Positions 36,888 to 45,823 of a stretch of 64,000 nucleotides of DNA are shown here, one piece after another (positions within the stretch are counted from its first letter, which is position 1; the number at the start of each line of letters is the position of its first letter). Below the pieces are notes generated by a model, which saw only the letters and a list, made by a program, of their open reading frames with translations, was not told the origin of the DNA and made no database searches. This DNA is from Anabaena sphaerica FACHB-251 (GTDB lineage Bacteria; Cyanobacteriota; Cyanobacteriia; Cyanobacteriales; Nostocaceae), in NCBI RefSeq assembly GCF_014696825.1, contig NZ_JACJQU010000013.1, positions 1 through 64,000 of the forward strand, in the 5' to 3' direction. A program made the translations under genes and the position numbers.

Positions 36888-38477
36888 TTATTCGTGTTTT
36901 TGTCTTGTTTGCCAAGAGACATAGAAAAACAAAATAGCCAGCAAAATATAACCCACAGCCCAACTACTACCTGTTCCCCAACCCAGATTAACAACCGTAT
37001 CTGCGATCGTCCATTGATAACTGTGCATTAAACCTACCCAAGATAATGCAGCCCCTCCCAAAGACCAATAGGCAGCTTGGCGAAAATCTCGTTCAATAAT
37101 AAAAACAGTGATAGCCGCTAAAATCATCGCCGAAAAAATAAACCCCTGTTCTAAAGCAAAAGCGCCATCAATAAAGGTGTCACTTAATTTAAATTGCTCA
37201 ATTAAAGCTGGTGTAAATGGCTGATCTGGAGTACCTAAACCCGCCGCCCGCAAGGCATTTTTAGCTATTAACGCCCCCCACCCCGCAATCCCAGGTAACA
37301 AGCCCACAACCACCGCTGGCGCGTGGTGAGAAGGTGTAGCTGTGAAGCTTTGAGCGACAATCACAATCCCAATCCAGAGGACAATTGCCATACCTGCTTC
37401 AATGGGGACAAAATAGGCAAACATGGCGACAGTGCCACTTAAACACAGGATGCCCATAATGACACCGTTGGCGATAGAATAACCCACCCTTGCGCCTAAA
37501 GCCTTCCATCCAGGATGACCGATATATATAGTTGTGGGGAAACAAGAACCAAAAACCGCAGCCACAATAGTACCAATACCGTTAGCAGCTAAAGATGGTA
37601 CAGCAGGAAAAAAATCTCCCGCAGCTTCCGCACTTTCTAAATTTTGAATACTACCAACAAGGTTAAATAATCCCATTGGTAAGATGATGCTCAGGTATTC
37701 TACTAAAACGGTGCGACTTTCCCAAAGTTGTCCTAAATATAAACTGGGGAAATAAAAACCAATGGGTGCAACAGCCACAGTAAATTTAGCATTATCCCAA
37801 CCCACTAAACCTGTTCCCCAAGCTAGGGTAATTCCTAACAATACAGCTAATAAACCTCCTGGTATGGGAAAACGCACTTTACCAAAATAGGTAACGAGGA
37901 TGACACCAAGGGGAACTAAACCGACGACAGGGTTAGCAAAGGTGCGAAATAAAAAGCCAATAGCAATAAAGGTGATAGCGATACCACTGAGGGTTGAAAG
38001 CATAGCTGCACGGGGAGCAATGCGACGTAATGGGTTAACGATAAAAGCGCCTAAAAGTTCAATTAAACCTGAGCCTAAACAAGCTACTATCCCTGCTTGC
38101 CAAGCTAGTTCCGATGCTTGTTCAGGAGATACACCTTTGGCTAGTGCTGCTAACCTCACAGGTAACATGACTAAGAAAATATAGGCAAACAGACTAATGG
38201 TGTTGATACCATAGGGAAGGGCAGTAATATCATCACGTTGTTCTTTTGTGCCTTGTTCTTTTGCTAACCAAGCATAATAAAAGTTACCGATAATTAAACT
38301 AAAAGCGACACCGGGAAAAATGCGTCCATAGACGAGGGAAGGTGGGAAACCTAATACACCTTGGCACAAACTGACAATTAATAATATTTGAATAAAGTTA
38401 TCAAGTACGAGTCCAAATAAACCATCTATATCTCTGCGAACAAACCAACTTGGGGTTTTTGGTGTTGGAGTTTCCAT
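36888..38477 (-). CDS. NCS2-family (AzgA-like) nucleobase permease
   Basis: This 529-residue protein has about 12-14 membrane helices. It carries the NCS2/AzgA signature elements: FVRRDIDGLFGLVLDNFIQI at the N-terminus, DDITALPYGINT, and a FPTTIYIGHPGWKALGARVG segment. Relatives import adenine, guanine or hypoxanthine by proton symport. The substrate here is not certain because cyanobacterial members of this branch are uncharacterised as far as I know. It is single in this position; the nearest purine genes (purD, purN) are about 10 kb or more away. Confidence 0.82.
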   Translation of the reverse strand: METPTPKTPSWFVRRDIDGLFGLVLDNFIQILLIVSLCQGVLGFPPSLVYGRIFPGVAFSLIIGNFYYAWLAKEQGTKEQRDDITALPYGINTISLFAYIFLVMLPVRLAALAKGVSPEQASELAWQAGIVACLGSGLIELLGAFIVNPLRRIAPRAAMLSTLSGIAITFIAIGFLFRTFANPVVGLVPLGVILVTYFGKVRFPIPGGLLAVLLGITLAWGTGLVGWDNAKFTVAVAPIGFYFPSLYLGQLWESRTVLVEYLSIILPMGLFNLVGSIQNLESAEAAGDFFPAVPSLAANGIGTIVAAVFGSCFPTTIYIGHPGWKALGARVGYSIANGVIMGILCLSGTVAMFAYFVPIEAGMAIVLWIGIVIVAQSFTATPSHHAPAVVVGLLPGIAGWGALIAKNALRAAGLGTPDQPFTPALIEQFKLSDTFIDGAFALEQGFIFSAMILAAITVFIIERDFRQAAYWSLGGAALSWVGLMHSYQWTIADTVVNLGWGTGSSWAVGYILLAILFFYVSWQTRQKHE

Positions 38478-38528
38478 GTTTTGTGAATATTGCTGTTTCT
38501 GGGTTTCAGAATACCAGGAAATGGATGT

Positions 38529-38580
38529 TGTCTGAATCAGGATATCCAGGATTAAAGGATGAACAGGATGAAAACAGGGA
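38529..38580 (+). repeat. Dispersed repeat TGTCTGAATCAGGAT, copy A (partial)
   Basis: It begins TGTCTGAATCAGGATATCCA and shares about the first 35 bases with the fuller copies at 39440 and 40139, after which it diverges. It lies just upstream of the first Uma2 gene. Confidence 0.65.
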
Positions 38581-38714
38581 TTTTATCGTCAATTACCCAT
38601 TACCAGGCGTAACGAGATAACTCGTAACTTGAGTTAATACTCTATTAATGCTGGTAAAATAGAAATAAAGAAAGTGTGAACACACAATAAATTAAATTTT
38701 CTAGGAATAGTAAT

Positions 38715-39437
38715 ATGTATCAAACTGATCCGCCTCGTTCTCCCCAAGAAGTGTTACCAACGATGTATGATCTCAAAAGTGAAGATCCAGAGGAAAAAGG
38801 TTTGCCTGATCAATTTCATTTATTGCAACCACGTTTATTAGACGAAACTTTTAATTCTCCCACCTACCCTAGCAACAAAATCTTTACTGCTAGTGATATG
38901 AGTTTATATTATGACCCCAATCATCCAACATGGTATAAAAGACCAGACTGGTTTGTATCTGTGGGAGTTTCTCCTCTATATAAAAATGGTGATTTACGTT
39001 TAAGTTATGTAATTTGGCAAGAAGGAATTACTCCTTTTGTGATAGTTGAGTTGCTATCACCAGGAACAGAAAAGGAAGATTTAGGACAGACTTTACCAGA
39101 TGCAGAAAAACCACCAACAAAGTGGGAAGTTTATGAACAGATTTTAAGGATTCCCTATTATGCTATTTTTGACCGTTATAAATATGAATTTAGAATGTTT
39201 AAATTAGATGGTGGACGTTATGCCGAAATCAATTTATCAGATTCTCGTTTTTGGATACCAGAAATAGAATTAGGTTTGGGTGTTTGGGAGGGAAATTATC
39301 ATAATATTCAGCAGCCTTGGTTAAGGTGGTATGATGTTTCTGGTAATTGGGTTTTGACTCCGACGGAACAGGAAAAAAGACAGAAGGAAAGGTTGATAGA
39401 ACAGTTAAGAAAGCTGGGTGTTGAGCCTGATATTTAA
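38715..39437 (+). CDS. Uma2-family (DUF820) restriction-endonuclease-like protein A
   Basis: The 240-residue protein has the Uma2 core, a PD-(D/E)xK fold abundant in cyanobacteria. WYKRPDWFVSVGV supplies the aspartate, and FVIVELLSPGTEKEDLG supplies the glutamate-containing strand, followed by KWEVYEQILRIPYYAIFD. This is the longer subtype, which ends in a helical, basic tail (EKRQKERLIEQLRKLG). The biological role of these proteins is unknown; a nuclease tied to mobile DNA is usually assumed. A GGAAT lies about 8 bases before the ATG. Confidence 0.85.
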   Translation: MYQTDPPRSPQEVLPTMYDLKSEDPEEKGLPDQFHLLQPRLLDETFNSPTYPSNKIFTASDMSLYYDPNHPTWYKRPDWFVSVGVSPLYKNGDLRLSYVIWQEGITPFVIVELLSPGTEKEDLGQTLPDAEKPPTKWEVYEQILRIPYYAIFDRYKYEFRMFKLDGGRYAEINLSDSRFWIPEIELGLGVWEGNYHNIQQPWLRWYDVSGNWVLTPTEQEKRQKERLIEQLRKLGVEPDI

Positions 39438-39439
39438 TT

Positions 39440-39502
39440 TGTCTGAATCAGGATGTCCAGGATTTAAGGCTTTTCAGGATTCAATAAAGTCATCATCTCA
39501 AT
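39440..39502 (+). repeat. Dispersed repeat TGTCTGAATCAGGAT, copy B
   Basis: It reads TGTCTGAATCAGGATGTCCA, then a GATTT/TTTTCAGGATT stretch, AATAAAGT and ATCATCTCAAT. About 63 bp are shared with copy C at 40139-40201 in the same orientation. The two copies flank the second Uma2 gene as direct repeats. Confidence 0.8.
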
Positions 39503-39516
39503 TATCCTATTATCTA

Positions 39517-40092
39517 TCAGACAAGTGGTAGCATCTGGGTAATTACAATTTCTAAATCAGGAAAATGTAAAGGAGATATTTTTTGATGTTCTGTGATAAT
39601 TTCTTGATTTTGATAACCTTCTGTTGTGGGATTTCTAAATACAATTAATTCACGTTTGACTACATCTAACACCCAATAATCTTTAATTCCTGCTTGAGAA
39701 TAAGCTTTAGCTTTGATTTCTGTATCTAGTTTTAAACTACTATCTGCAACTTCGATAATTAAATAAATTTCTGCTGGGGTAGGATGATGATCTGCATAGT
39801 CTAGCGGATCTATTTTCACCACAGCAATATCTGGTTCTGGTTCAGACCTTTCATTTAATTTTACAGGGTCTTGAATAGCTATCCAAGCTTGATTTTCTAA
39901 ACGATTTTGTAATAATTTATTTGTTCTTCCCATTGCTGAACGGTGAGAAATTCCTTTAGCAACTATGCAAATTATTTTCCCTTCTAATAATTCTACTCGT
40001 TCACCTGGATCAAATATTCCTGCTTCAGCCATTCTGTGGTATTCATCAACAGTCCACAGCCGCAATTGTAAGGGTGATTCTGTGGTTTGCAT
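39517..40092 (-). CDS. Uma2-family (DUF820) restriction-endonuclease-like protein B
   Basis: A standard-length Uma2 protein of 191 residues. The N-terminal WTVDEYHRMAEAGIF, then GERVELLEGKI, EPEPDIAVVKIDP (catalytic aspartate) and IYLIIEVADSSLKLD (catalytic glutamate), followed by KAKAYSQAGIKDYWVLD, are all typical. It lies between two direct repeats (39440-39502 and 40139-40201) and is oriented against Uma2 protein A, so the pair are not an operon duplication. The role is unknown. Confidence 0.9.
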   Translation of the reverse strand: MQTTESPLQLRLWTVDEYHRMAEAGIFDPGERVELLEGKIICIVAKGISHRSAMGRTNKLLQNRLENQAWIAIQDPVKLNERSEPEPDIAVVKIDPLDYADHHPTPAEIYLIIEVADSSLKLDTEIKAKAYSQAGIKDYWVLDVVKRELIVFRNPTTEGYQNQEIITEHQKISPLHFPDLEIVITQMLPLV

Positions 40093-40138
40093 AGTTAATT
40101 GAGGTAAATATTTATCCTCTATTATATGATATTTTATT

Positions 40139-40201
40139 TGTCTGAATCAGGATGTCCAAGATTTCAGGATTTTCAGGATTTAATAAAGTTATCATCTCAA
40201 T
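40139..40201 (+). repeat. Dispersed repeat TGTCTGAATCAGGAT, copy C
   Basis: Direct-repeat partner of 39440-39502, with the same order of blocks and small differences (GATGTCCAAG for GATGTCCAGG). It lies 46 bp upstream of the Uma2 protein B start codon. Confidence 0.8.
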
Positions 40202-40355
40202 GATTTTATGATTTAGAATATGTCATTAACTCTTCACTTGGGAATTAGGCATATAACCGAATAAAAACTTAAAGCAGTATCGGAATTTGTAACCATCTTC
40301 GGTAAAATTTTGTATAATGCAAATATTGATACCTTACTCATGGAAATTTTTCTAT

Positions 40356-41420
40356 ATGCCTACTTGCTATGTGTGTGATTGTGAAATTACAGAAAACAAC
40401 ACTTACGAAGAACACATAATTCTTAATGCACTGGGTGGTAAGCTCGTTTCTCCTTCGATTATTTGTGCAACTTGCGCTAAAAATTTTGATTCCATAGACA
40501 CCTCATTATCAAATCAATTAAATTTTGCTGGATTATTTCTTGATATAAAAAGGGATAGAGGGAAAAACCCAAATATAAAAGTAAAACAGGATATAACAGG
40601 GAAAGAGTTTTTGTTGAAAGCAGGAGGTAAACCTTTCACAGTCCGGCCAATTATAGATAATCAACAAGATGGGCGTATTTTTATTAAAGCTAAAGATGAA
40701 AATGAAATGCGAACAGTTCTTAACGGTCTGAAGAGAAAAAATCCCTGGATTCAAGACATAGATATAGAAGGGATTATCAATAAAGCTAATAGAGGTCAAG
40801 AATATTTAGATCAGCCATTTACCATCAATATACAACTAGATAATACAACTTTCCGAGCTATATGTAAAATGATAACAAGTTTCTATATGCAGAATGGTGG
40901 TAATAGGCAAAATATCTTACATCTTCTACCTTATATCTTAGGTGAGAGTCAAGTAAATTCCGTTTTTCACTATTATCCTGATAGAACACTTACAAGTACC
41001 AATGATAGTTTTCAAATATTACATCAACTCTTTATCCAAGGAAATTCCACAGAAAAAATAATTTATGGATACGTTGAGTTATTTAGTACCTTTAAGTTTT
41101 TAGTTATAATATCCGATGATTATAACGGTAATGATTTTTATAAAGCGTATTCTTTTGATGTTATCAATCGAGTTCAAATAGAACCAGATATAAATCTTAA
41201 TCTATGCAAAGATAGTATTCTAGAAATTAAAGAATCTCAGCAAGAAAATATTAATAAATTCCAAGAAGCATTGAATGAATTTAAATTTTTCATATATCAA
41301 AAGCAAAGTGAACAGCATATCAGTGATATAGTTCAAGAAAGTATTGATGATTTATTTACAGACATTCAAGAAAGTGCAATTCCTAGTCAAGATAGGGTTA
41401 GAGAGGACTTTACCACGTAG
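40356..41420 (+). CDS. HNH-type (HNH_5-like) protein
   Basis: Starting at the ATG at 40356 (354 residues), the protein opens with a zinc-binding HNH-like fold: CYVCDCEI, then EEHIILNALGGKL with the catalytic-type histidine, then ICATCAKNFD. This matches the HNH_5 type. The remaining 300 residues are not recognised; they include a segment of alternating helices and strands and an acidic C-terminus. The ORF can be extended 13 codons upstream to 40317 but the cysteine motif directly follows the chosen start. DNA here is AT-richer than in neighbouring housekeeping genes, which suggests an acquired gene. It may act in defence or be a mobile-element remnant; this is a guess. Confidence 0.65.
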   Translation: MPTCYVCDCEITENNTYEEHIILNALGGKLVSPSIICATCAKNFDSIDTSLSNQLNFAGLFLDIKRDRGKNPNIKVKQDITGKEFLLKAGGKPFTVRPIIDNQQDGRIFIKAKDENEMRTVLNGLKRKNPWIQDIDIEGIINKANRGQEYLDQPFTINIQLDNTTFRAICKMITSFYMQNGGNRQNILHLLPYILGESQVNSVFHYYPDRTLTSTNDSFQILHQLFIQGNSTEKIIYGYVELFSTFKFLVIISDDYNGNDFYKAYSFDVINRVQIEPDINLNLCKDSILEIKESQQENINKFQEALNEFKFFIYQKQSEQHISDIVQESIDDLFTDIQESAIPSQDRVREDFTT

Positions 41421-41579
41421 GGGATTAAATAATTCTTCTGCTGAACTTTTTATACTAATATTTTCTGGTGTTTTAGTTTCTATAAAAGTGATTAAAACTT
41501 GGCTTTTCAAAATATTTTCAGGAATTTCAGCTAACTCAACTTTTCCATTGCGGTAGATTCACTTAACAGTTTTTAGCAT
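41405..41579 (-). pseudogene. Antitoxin-like gene remnant with in-frame stop
   Basis: On the minus strand an ATG at 41579 follows a perfect AAAGGAG ribosome-binding site. The frame reads MLKTVK, a TGA stop, then IYRNGKVELAEIPENILKSQ and VLITFIETKTPENI. Apart from the stop, this is the shape of small cyanobacterial antitoxins that begin with a short strand-YxNG-strand unit. The 3' end runs into the HNH gene's end, so it is truncated as well. The intact ribosome-binding site and frame suggest a recent inactivation. No toxin gene is beside it. The family name is from memory and uncertain. Confidence 0.6.
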
Positions 41580-41695
41580 AGTTAATTATCTCCTTTACTT
41601 TTAAACGCATTCTCTCTTGATGTATTTAATTAGTGATAACATATTATAACACATTAATTTATCATCCTCATTTTCAGATCAATATTAACAACCCT

Positions 41696-42532
41696 ATGAG
41701 CTATGACAACGTTTGTAAACTACTTGCAGAAAAATATCCCTTTGATTTTGCTAAATGGTTACTTCCCCAAGAACCAAAAACAATTAAAGTCTTAAAAACC
41801 GAATTGAGTATAGAACCAATTCGCGCTGATTTTGTCACCTTTTTACAAACAGAAAATCGGATTTTACATATTGAATTTCAAACCAAACCACAATCTAAAC
41901 CTCCCATTCCTTTTAGAGAGTTAGACTATTCAGTGCGATTAATCCGTACATATCAAGTTCCTGTTACTCAAGTCGTGATTTTCTTACAAGAAACAGATGA
42001 TCCAATTGTTTTTACTGAAGAATATGTTAACGAAACAACACGACACCGTTACCGTGTAATCAGAATGTGGGAAGAAGAGCCAGAGTTATTTTTGCATAAT
42101 CTGGCATTATTACCATTAGCACCATTAACCCGGACAAATTCACCCCAAGGTTTATTATCCCAAATTGCCAATAATGTTGCTAAAATTGCAGATAGGGAGA
42201 CTAAGCAGGATATTGCAGCTTACACAGAGATTTTAGCAGGTTTGCGGTTTGAAAAAGATTTTATTCGTCAGTTATTGAGTGAGGATATTATGCAAGAATC
42301 AGTAATTTATCAGGATATTTTGCAGAAGGGAGAAGGAAAAGGAGAACAAAAAGAGGCAGTTAAATTTTGTCTACGGTTACTTAATCAAAGGTTTGGAAAA
42401 CTTGATTCCGAAATAGTGGAAAGAGTTAAAATCCTACCTGTGGAACAGTTAGAAAATTTAGGTGCAGCGTTGTTTAATATCTCTGAAGTTGCGGATTTAG
42501 TAGATTGGTTAAACCAAGAAAAACATCAGTAA
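41696..42532 (+). CDS. Rpn-family nuclease-like protein with DUF4351 tail
   Basis: From the ATG at 41696 the protein has 278 residues. The N-terminal 200 residues match the Rpn/transposase_31-like PD-(D/E)xK group: IRADFVTFLQTENRILHIEFQ supplies the acidic residues, with RLIRTYQVPVTQVVIFL following. Residues of about 205-278 form a DUF4351 domain (FCLRLLNQRFGKL, LPVEQLENLGAALF). Rpn proteins promote recombination in E. coli. The cyanobacterial ones are numerous and poorly understood. A 21-codon upstream extension to 41633 is not needed. It lies in the accessory area with Uma2 and HNH genes. Confidence 0.85.
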   Translation: MSYDNVCKLLAEKYPFDFAKWLLPQEPKTIKVLKTELSIEPIRADFVTFLQTENRILHIEFQTKPQSKPPIPFRELDYSVRLIRTYQVPVTQVVIFLQETDDPIVFTEEYVNETTRHRYRVIRMWEEEPELFLHNLALLPLAPLTRTNSPQGLLSQIANNVAKIADRETKQDIAAYTEILAGLRFEKDFIRQLLSEDIMQESVIYQDILQKGEGKGEQKEAVKFCLRLLNQRFGKLDSEIVERVKILPVEQLENLGAALFNISEVADLVDWLNQEKHQ

Positions 42533-42675
42533 TAGTGATTTTTGGGTTGGGTTTTATCAACCTAAATCAAACTATTATGCGTTAAGCTGCGTTTCCTTTA
42601 ACTTTTTATTATTAATATTTTGCATAGTCAGTTATAAGTCCCGTTAAGTGACTACTGACTATTAACTATTTATCC

Positions 42676-42740
42676 AGATCCCCGACTTCTTTATTTATTC
42701 TGTCAATAAATTATCAATTGATCTCAGAAGTCGGGGATCT
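42676..42740. repeat. Palindromic element with 15-bp perfect arms
   Basis: AGATCCCCGACTTCT at 42676-42690 and AGAAGTCGGGGATCT at 42726-42740 are exact reverse complements around a 35-bp AT-rich centre. The element sits between convergent genes. It could be a small non-autonomous mobile element or a bidirectional transcription stop; arms of this sequence type are common in Nostocales intergenic DNA as I remember. Confidence 0.65.
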
Positions 42741-42747
42741 GATCGTT

Positions 42748-43884
42748 TTAAAAGTCAACCCCTCTCTTCAATTCCACACCTTGATTAGCGTAATGTTTAT
42801 GACAATAAACCTCCGAGTGAATACTAGCTAAATCAAAATATGCAGGTTGATTTTGACAACGACCAGTAATAATAACCTCCGTGTCTCTTGGTTTACGCAA
42901 TAAAGCTTGAACAATCGGATCAACAGGAAGTAATTCTAAATCAACAGTGGGGTTGAGTTCATCGAGAATGATGGTTTTATAGATACCAGATGCGATCGCT
43001 GTTTTGGCAATTTCCCAACCTCTCTCCGCTTCCACATAGTCTAATTCTTGCCGAGAATTACGCCACACAATCGCATCCCTTCCACAGCGTAAATGATCCA
43101 CCACTTCTGGATAAGACTGCTGCAAAGCGGCGATCGCTGCATCTTCAGTATACCCACTACCACCTTTTAACCACTGCATAATCAATACACGGGTAGAACC
43201 AGGATGATTAATCCCCCTACCAATAGCTTGTAAAGCCTTACCCAAAGCACTGGTAGATTTACCTTTACCTGCACCAGTATAAATTTCAATTCCTTCAATT
43301 AACAGTTCTGCGGCTGTCGGGTGGTGGTGAGGTTTCATTTCCGAATGCAAATCCGCAATATCTAGTAACTGTTGTGGTGCAGCGCGTCCGGTAGCGATGA
43401 TTTCCAATTCTTGGGGTTTAGATTTTAAAGTGTTTACCATCTCATCCACCGATAGCAAACCCAAATCTAAAACCGGGTTAATTTCATCTAAAACCACAAC
43501 TGAGTATAACCCTGATGCGATCGCACCCTTGGCTACATCCCAACCCCGTGCAGCTTCTGTGCTGTCAAACGAGGTAATCTCATCATGTCCAAAAAACTCG
43601 GCTCTACCTGTGCGAACCTGATCTATCAGATGCGGAAAACCACGCTGCAAAGCTGCGATCGCTCCATCCTCATCATAATCACGTTCTGGACCTTTCAAAA
43701 ACCGCAACAGTAAGACACGATTAGAATTGCTCGGTGCATTTATTCCCAACCCAATCGAGCGCAAAACCACCCCTAAAGCAGCTTGGGACTTACCTTTACC
43801 CACACCATCATAGACGTGAATTTGACCCGTGAGCCGTTCAGAACGTACTTGCGCTGTGCGAATACCGATGCCATTTCTTGTCAT
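42748..43884 (-). CDS. Tandem CobO/BtuR-type corrinoid adenosyltransferase (two domains)
   Basis: The 378-residue protein is an internal duplication of the CobO/CobA P-loop fold, normally about 200 residues. Domain 1 (about 20-190) has the loop GVGKGKSQ (27-34) and VVLDEINPVLDLGLL. Domain 2 (about 198-378) has GAGKGKST (204-211) and IILDELNPTVDLELL. Each ends with a TGR segment. The canonical enzyme adenosylates cobyrinate diamide in cobalamin synthesis. Both P-loops look intact, so two ATP sites per chain are likely. No cobalamin genes surround it, so its exact substrate is not shown. The start is MTRNGIGI. Confidence 0.87.
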   Translation of the reverse strand: MTRNGIGIRTAQVRSERLTGQIHVYDGVGKGKSQAALGVVLRSIGLGINAPSNSNRVLLLRFLKGPERDYDEDGAIAALQRGFPHLIDQVRTGRAEFFGHDEITSFDSTEAARGWDVAKGAIASGLYSVVVLDEINPVLDLGLLSVDEMVNTLKSKPQELEIIATGRAAPQQLLDIADLHSEMKPHHHPTAAELLIEGIEIYTGAGKGKSTSALGKALQAIGRGINHPGSTRVLIMQWLKGGSGYTEDAAIAALQQSYPEVVDHLRCGRDAIVWRNSRQELDYVEAERGWEIAKTAIASGIYKTIILDELNPTVDLELLPVDPIVQALLRKPRDTEVIITGRCQNQPAYFDLASIHSEVYCHKHYANQGVELKRGVDF

Positions 43885-44183
43885 CTTTGGAAAAGCTGTA
43901 ACGTGGCTGTTTCTTATCTTACCGAACCACTTGGCTAATCAGGCAGGATAATTTTGCCTAACACTTCCGTATGAGAGCTAAATCGATGTATTAATAATAT
44001 TAATCAAAATATACTGGCGCACTAGGAGCAAAGATGGTAAGAAGAATGAGATAATTTCCACTATTATCCGTATGATCTCAGTTATACTTTCTACAGTTTA
44101 GTCGTTCAATATCTAAAATCCTCAAGTCCCATCCTGACAGGGCTGAGTTCAAAAATCTCAAATCCAAAATTTATTGCTGCTTT

Positions 44184-44735
44184 ATGCCTGAAGAATTATC
44201 ACTACCGAGAATTTTGCCCATTGGTGCAATTTTGTTTGAAACTTTATTTTTACTGATTGCCATTCCCCTAGAAGGCTATATTCTCAATAGATCGCTAAAA
44301 TTTGATAAAAAAACCAGCATTTTTTATGCCATTTCTATGAACGTTTTTTCCAGCGTCATTGGCTGGAATATATTTTTTCTGATCGAGCCAATATTATCTG
44401 TATCATTCAAATCCGAATTAATTGGGTATGTATTTCTTAATACCTTTAGAAACCCTCGAATCCAGAATTCTATAATTCTCATTGGCTTTATGATCTTCTT
44501 TGCTACTTTTTTAGTAAAATTTCTATTTTTAAAACTATTAATTATCACCGCATCTGAAGGTGTTAAAAAGCAAGAAACAACCGACATCTCTCAGCATGAG
44601 AAAATCCTCACAAATCAAAAGATGAAGTTACAAAATTCCAGCTTAGTTACTACTACTTTAATAGCAAACTCCCTGAGCTATACCGTAATAACTTTAATTT
44701 TAGTAATTCGCAATTTCGCTATACAAATTAAGTAA
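44184..44735 (+). CDS. fraC: Filament integrity protein FraC
   Basis: This 183-residue membrane protein has about four hydrophobic segments. It is followed by genes matching fraD and fraE in the order, sizes and spacing of the Anabaena sp. PCC 7120 fraC-fraD-fraE operon (FraC there is about 179 residues). FraC sits at the intercellular septa, is needed for long filaments and for septal junctions, and without it heterocysts do not mature. No enzymatic motif is visible. No clear ribosome-binding site precedes the ATG. The call rests mainly on operon context plus recalled sequence similarity. Confidence 0.85.
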   Translation: MPEELSLPRILPIGAILFETLFLLIAIPLEGYILNRSLKFDKKTSIFYAISMNVFSSVIGWNIFFLIEPILSVSFKSELIGYVFLNTFRNPRIQNSIILIGFMIFFATFLVKFLFLKLLIITASEGVKKQETTDISQHEKILTNQKMKLQNSSLVTTTLIANSLSYTVITLILVIRNFAIQIK

Positions 44736-44773
44736 TTATATCAAGCACATTCACTTAATTAGCTAGGTAGAAA

Positions 44774-45784
44774 ATGAATTCATCATTGTTTAAAGAAGTA
44801 ATTCTGCTATTTAAATTTGTTCAAGAGTTATTTTTGGGAGTCCAGAAATTCATCATGCCTCCCAAGGCTTATTCTTGGCAGACGTTTATCTATTTAAGTA
44901 TTTTTTCTTTGGTATGTTCATATTTTGCCACAGGACCCATCAAAGATATAATCGCCTTAACAGGTTGGGGATTTTTAATTGCGGGTACTGCTTGGTATAC
45001 CACCGATGATCCTTTAAGAGTTCCTGGAACCTTTATGCCAGTAGGTGCTTTATTAACTGGGTTTTTAGTCAGTGTATTTGCTTTTGGACATCAGGAGAAT
45101 GTAGTCACACCTAGAACTATAGTTCTCTGGCCGACAATTGCGGCAATCATTACAGCAATACCGGAATTTTTCGCAGGCACAGGTACATCAACAAAAGCTA
45201 CCATTCCCAAGTTAGAAGCACGCCAAAAAATCATTATTTTGCTGGCTTGGTCTATGTTGATAAGTTGCTGGATTCAGTTTTACTTTGTCATAGATAAATG
45301 GTTAAAAGAATATCCCAGTCTGTCCGCAGATAATTTTCAGCGCAGCACTTTTGTAATTAGGTTAGAACCAAAAGCTAAAAGACCAGAAAACGGTAATATT
45401 ATTTTAAATAAAATCGAACCACTAATAGAAGAACAAATAGCTAACCGAGCTTGGTCAGAAGTAGAACGATGGTTGCTAGAAGCTAACCAGCAAGTTGGAA
45501 ATTTAGGTAAAAGTATGATTAATAAAAACCTGAGTAAATATGAAGAAAAGGGACTATGGAGAATTGAACCGCGTGTAGTCAATATCAAATCGGGTTATAG
45601 ATTAGATATCCTGAGTATTTGGCAAGGACCAAGCACAAATCCCCGTGGATTTTATCTGCAAAAATCTTGTCTTATTCAACCAGTTGCAGCAGTTAAAAAT
45701 CCAGAAAATAAAAACGCAGTTGCAGAAATTCAATGCGATCGCAACAGCAAATTTTTTCTTGGTTCACCGCCACCACAACAGTAG
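44774..45784 (+). CDS. fraD: Septal junction protein FraD
   Basis: The 336-residue protein has about five membrane helices in the first 180 residues, then a soluble domain (about 185-330) on one side of the membrane. FraD of Anabaena is about 343 residues with the same layout. FraD forms the plug of the septal junctions that gate molecular exchange between cells of the filament, and its periplasmic part is in the septum. It lies 38 bp after fraC and 39 bp before fraE, in one apparent operon. Confidence 0.85.
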   Translation: MNSSLFKEVILLFKFVQELFLGVQKFIMPPKAYSWQTFIYLSIFSLVCSYFATGPIKDIIALTGWGFLIAGTAWYTTDDPLRVPGTFMPVGALLTGFLVSVFAFGHQENVVTPRTIVLWPTIAAIITAIPEFFAGTGTSTKATIPKLEARQKIIILLAWSMLISCWIQFYFVIDKWLKEYPSLSADNFQRSTFVIRLEPKAKRPENGNIILNKIEPLIEEQIANRAWSEVERWLLEANQQVGNLGKSMINKNLSKYEEKGLWRIEPRVVNIKSGYRLDILSIWQGPSTNPRGFYLQKSCLIQPVAAVKNPENKNAVAEIQCDRNSKFFLGSPPPQQ

Positions 45785-45823
45785 ATTCAGTTAACATTTA
45801 TCCATTACCCATTACCAAACAAT

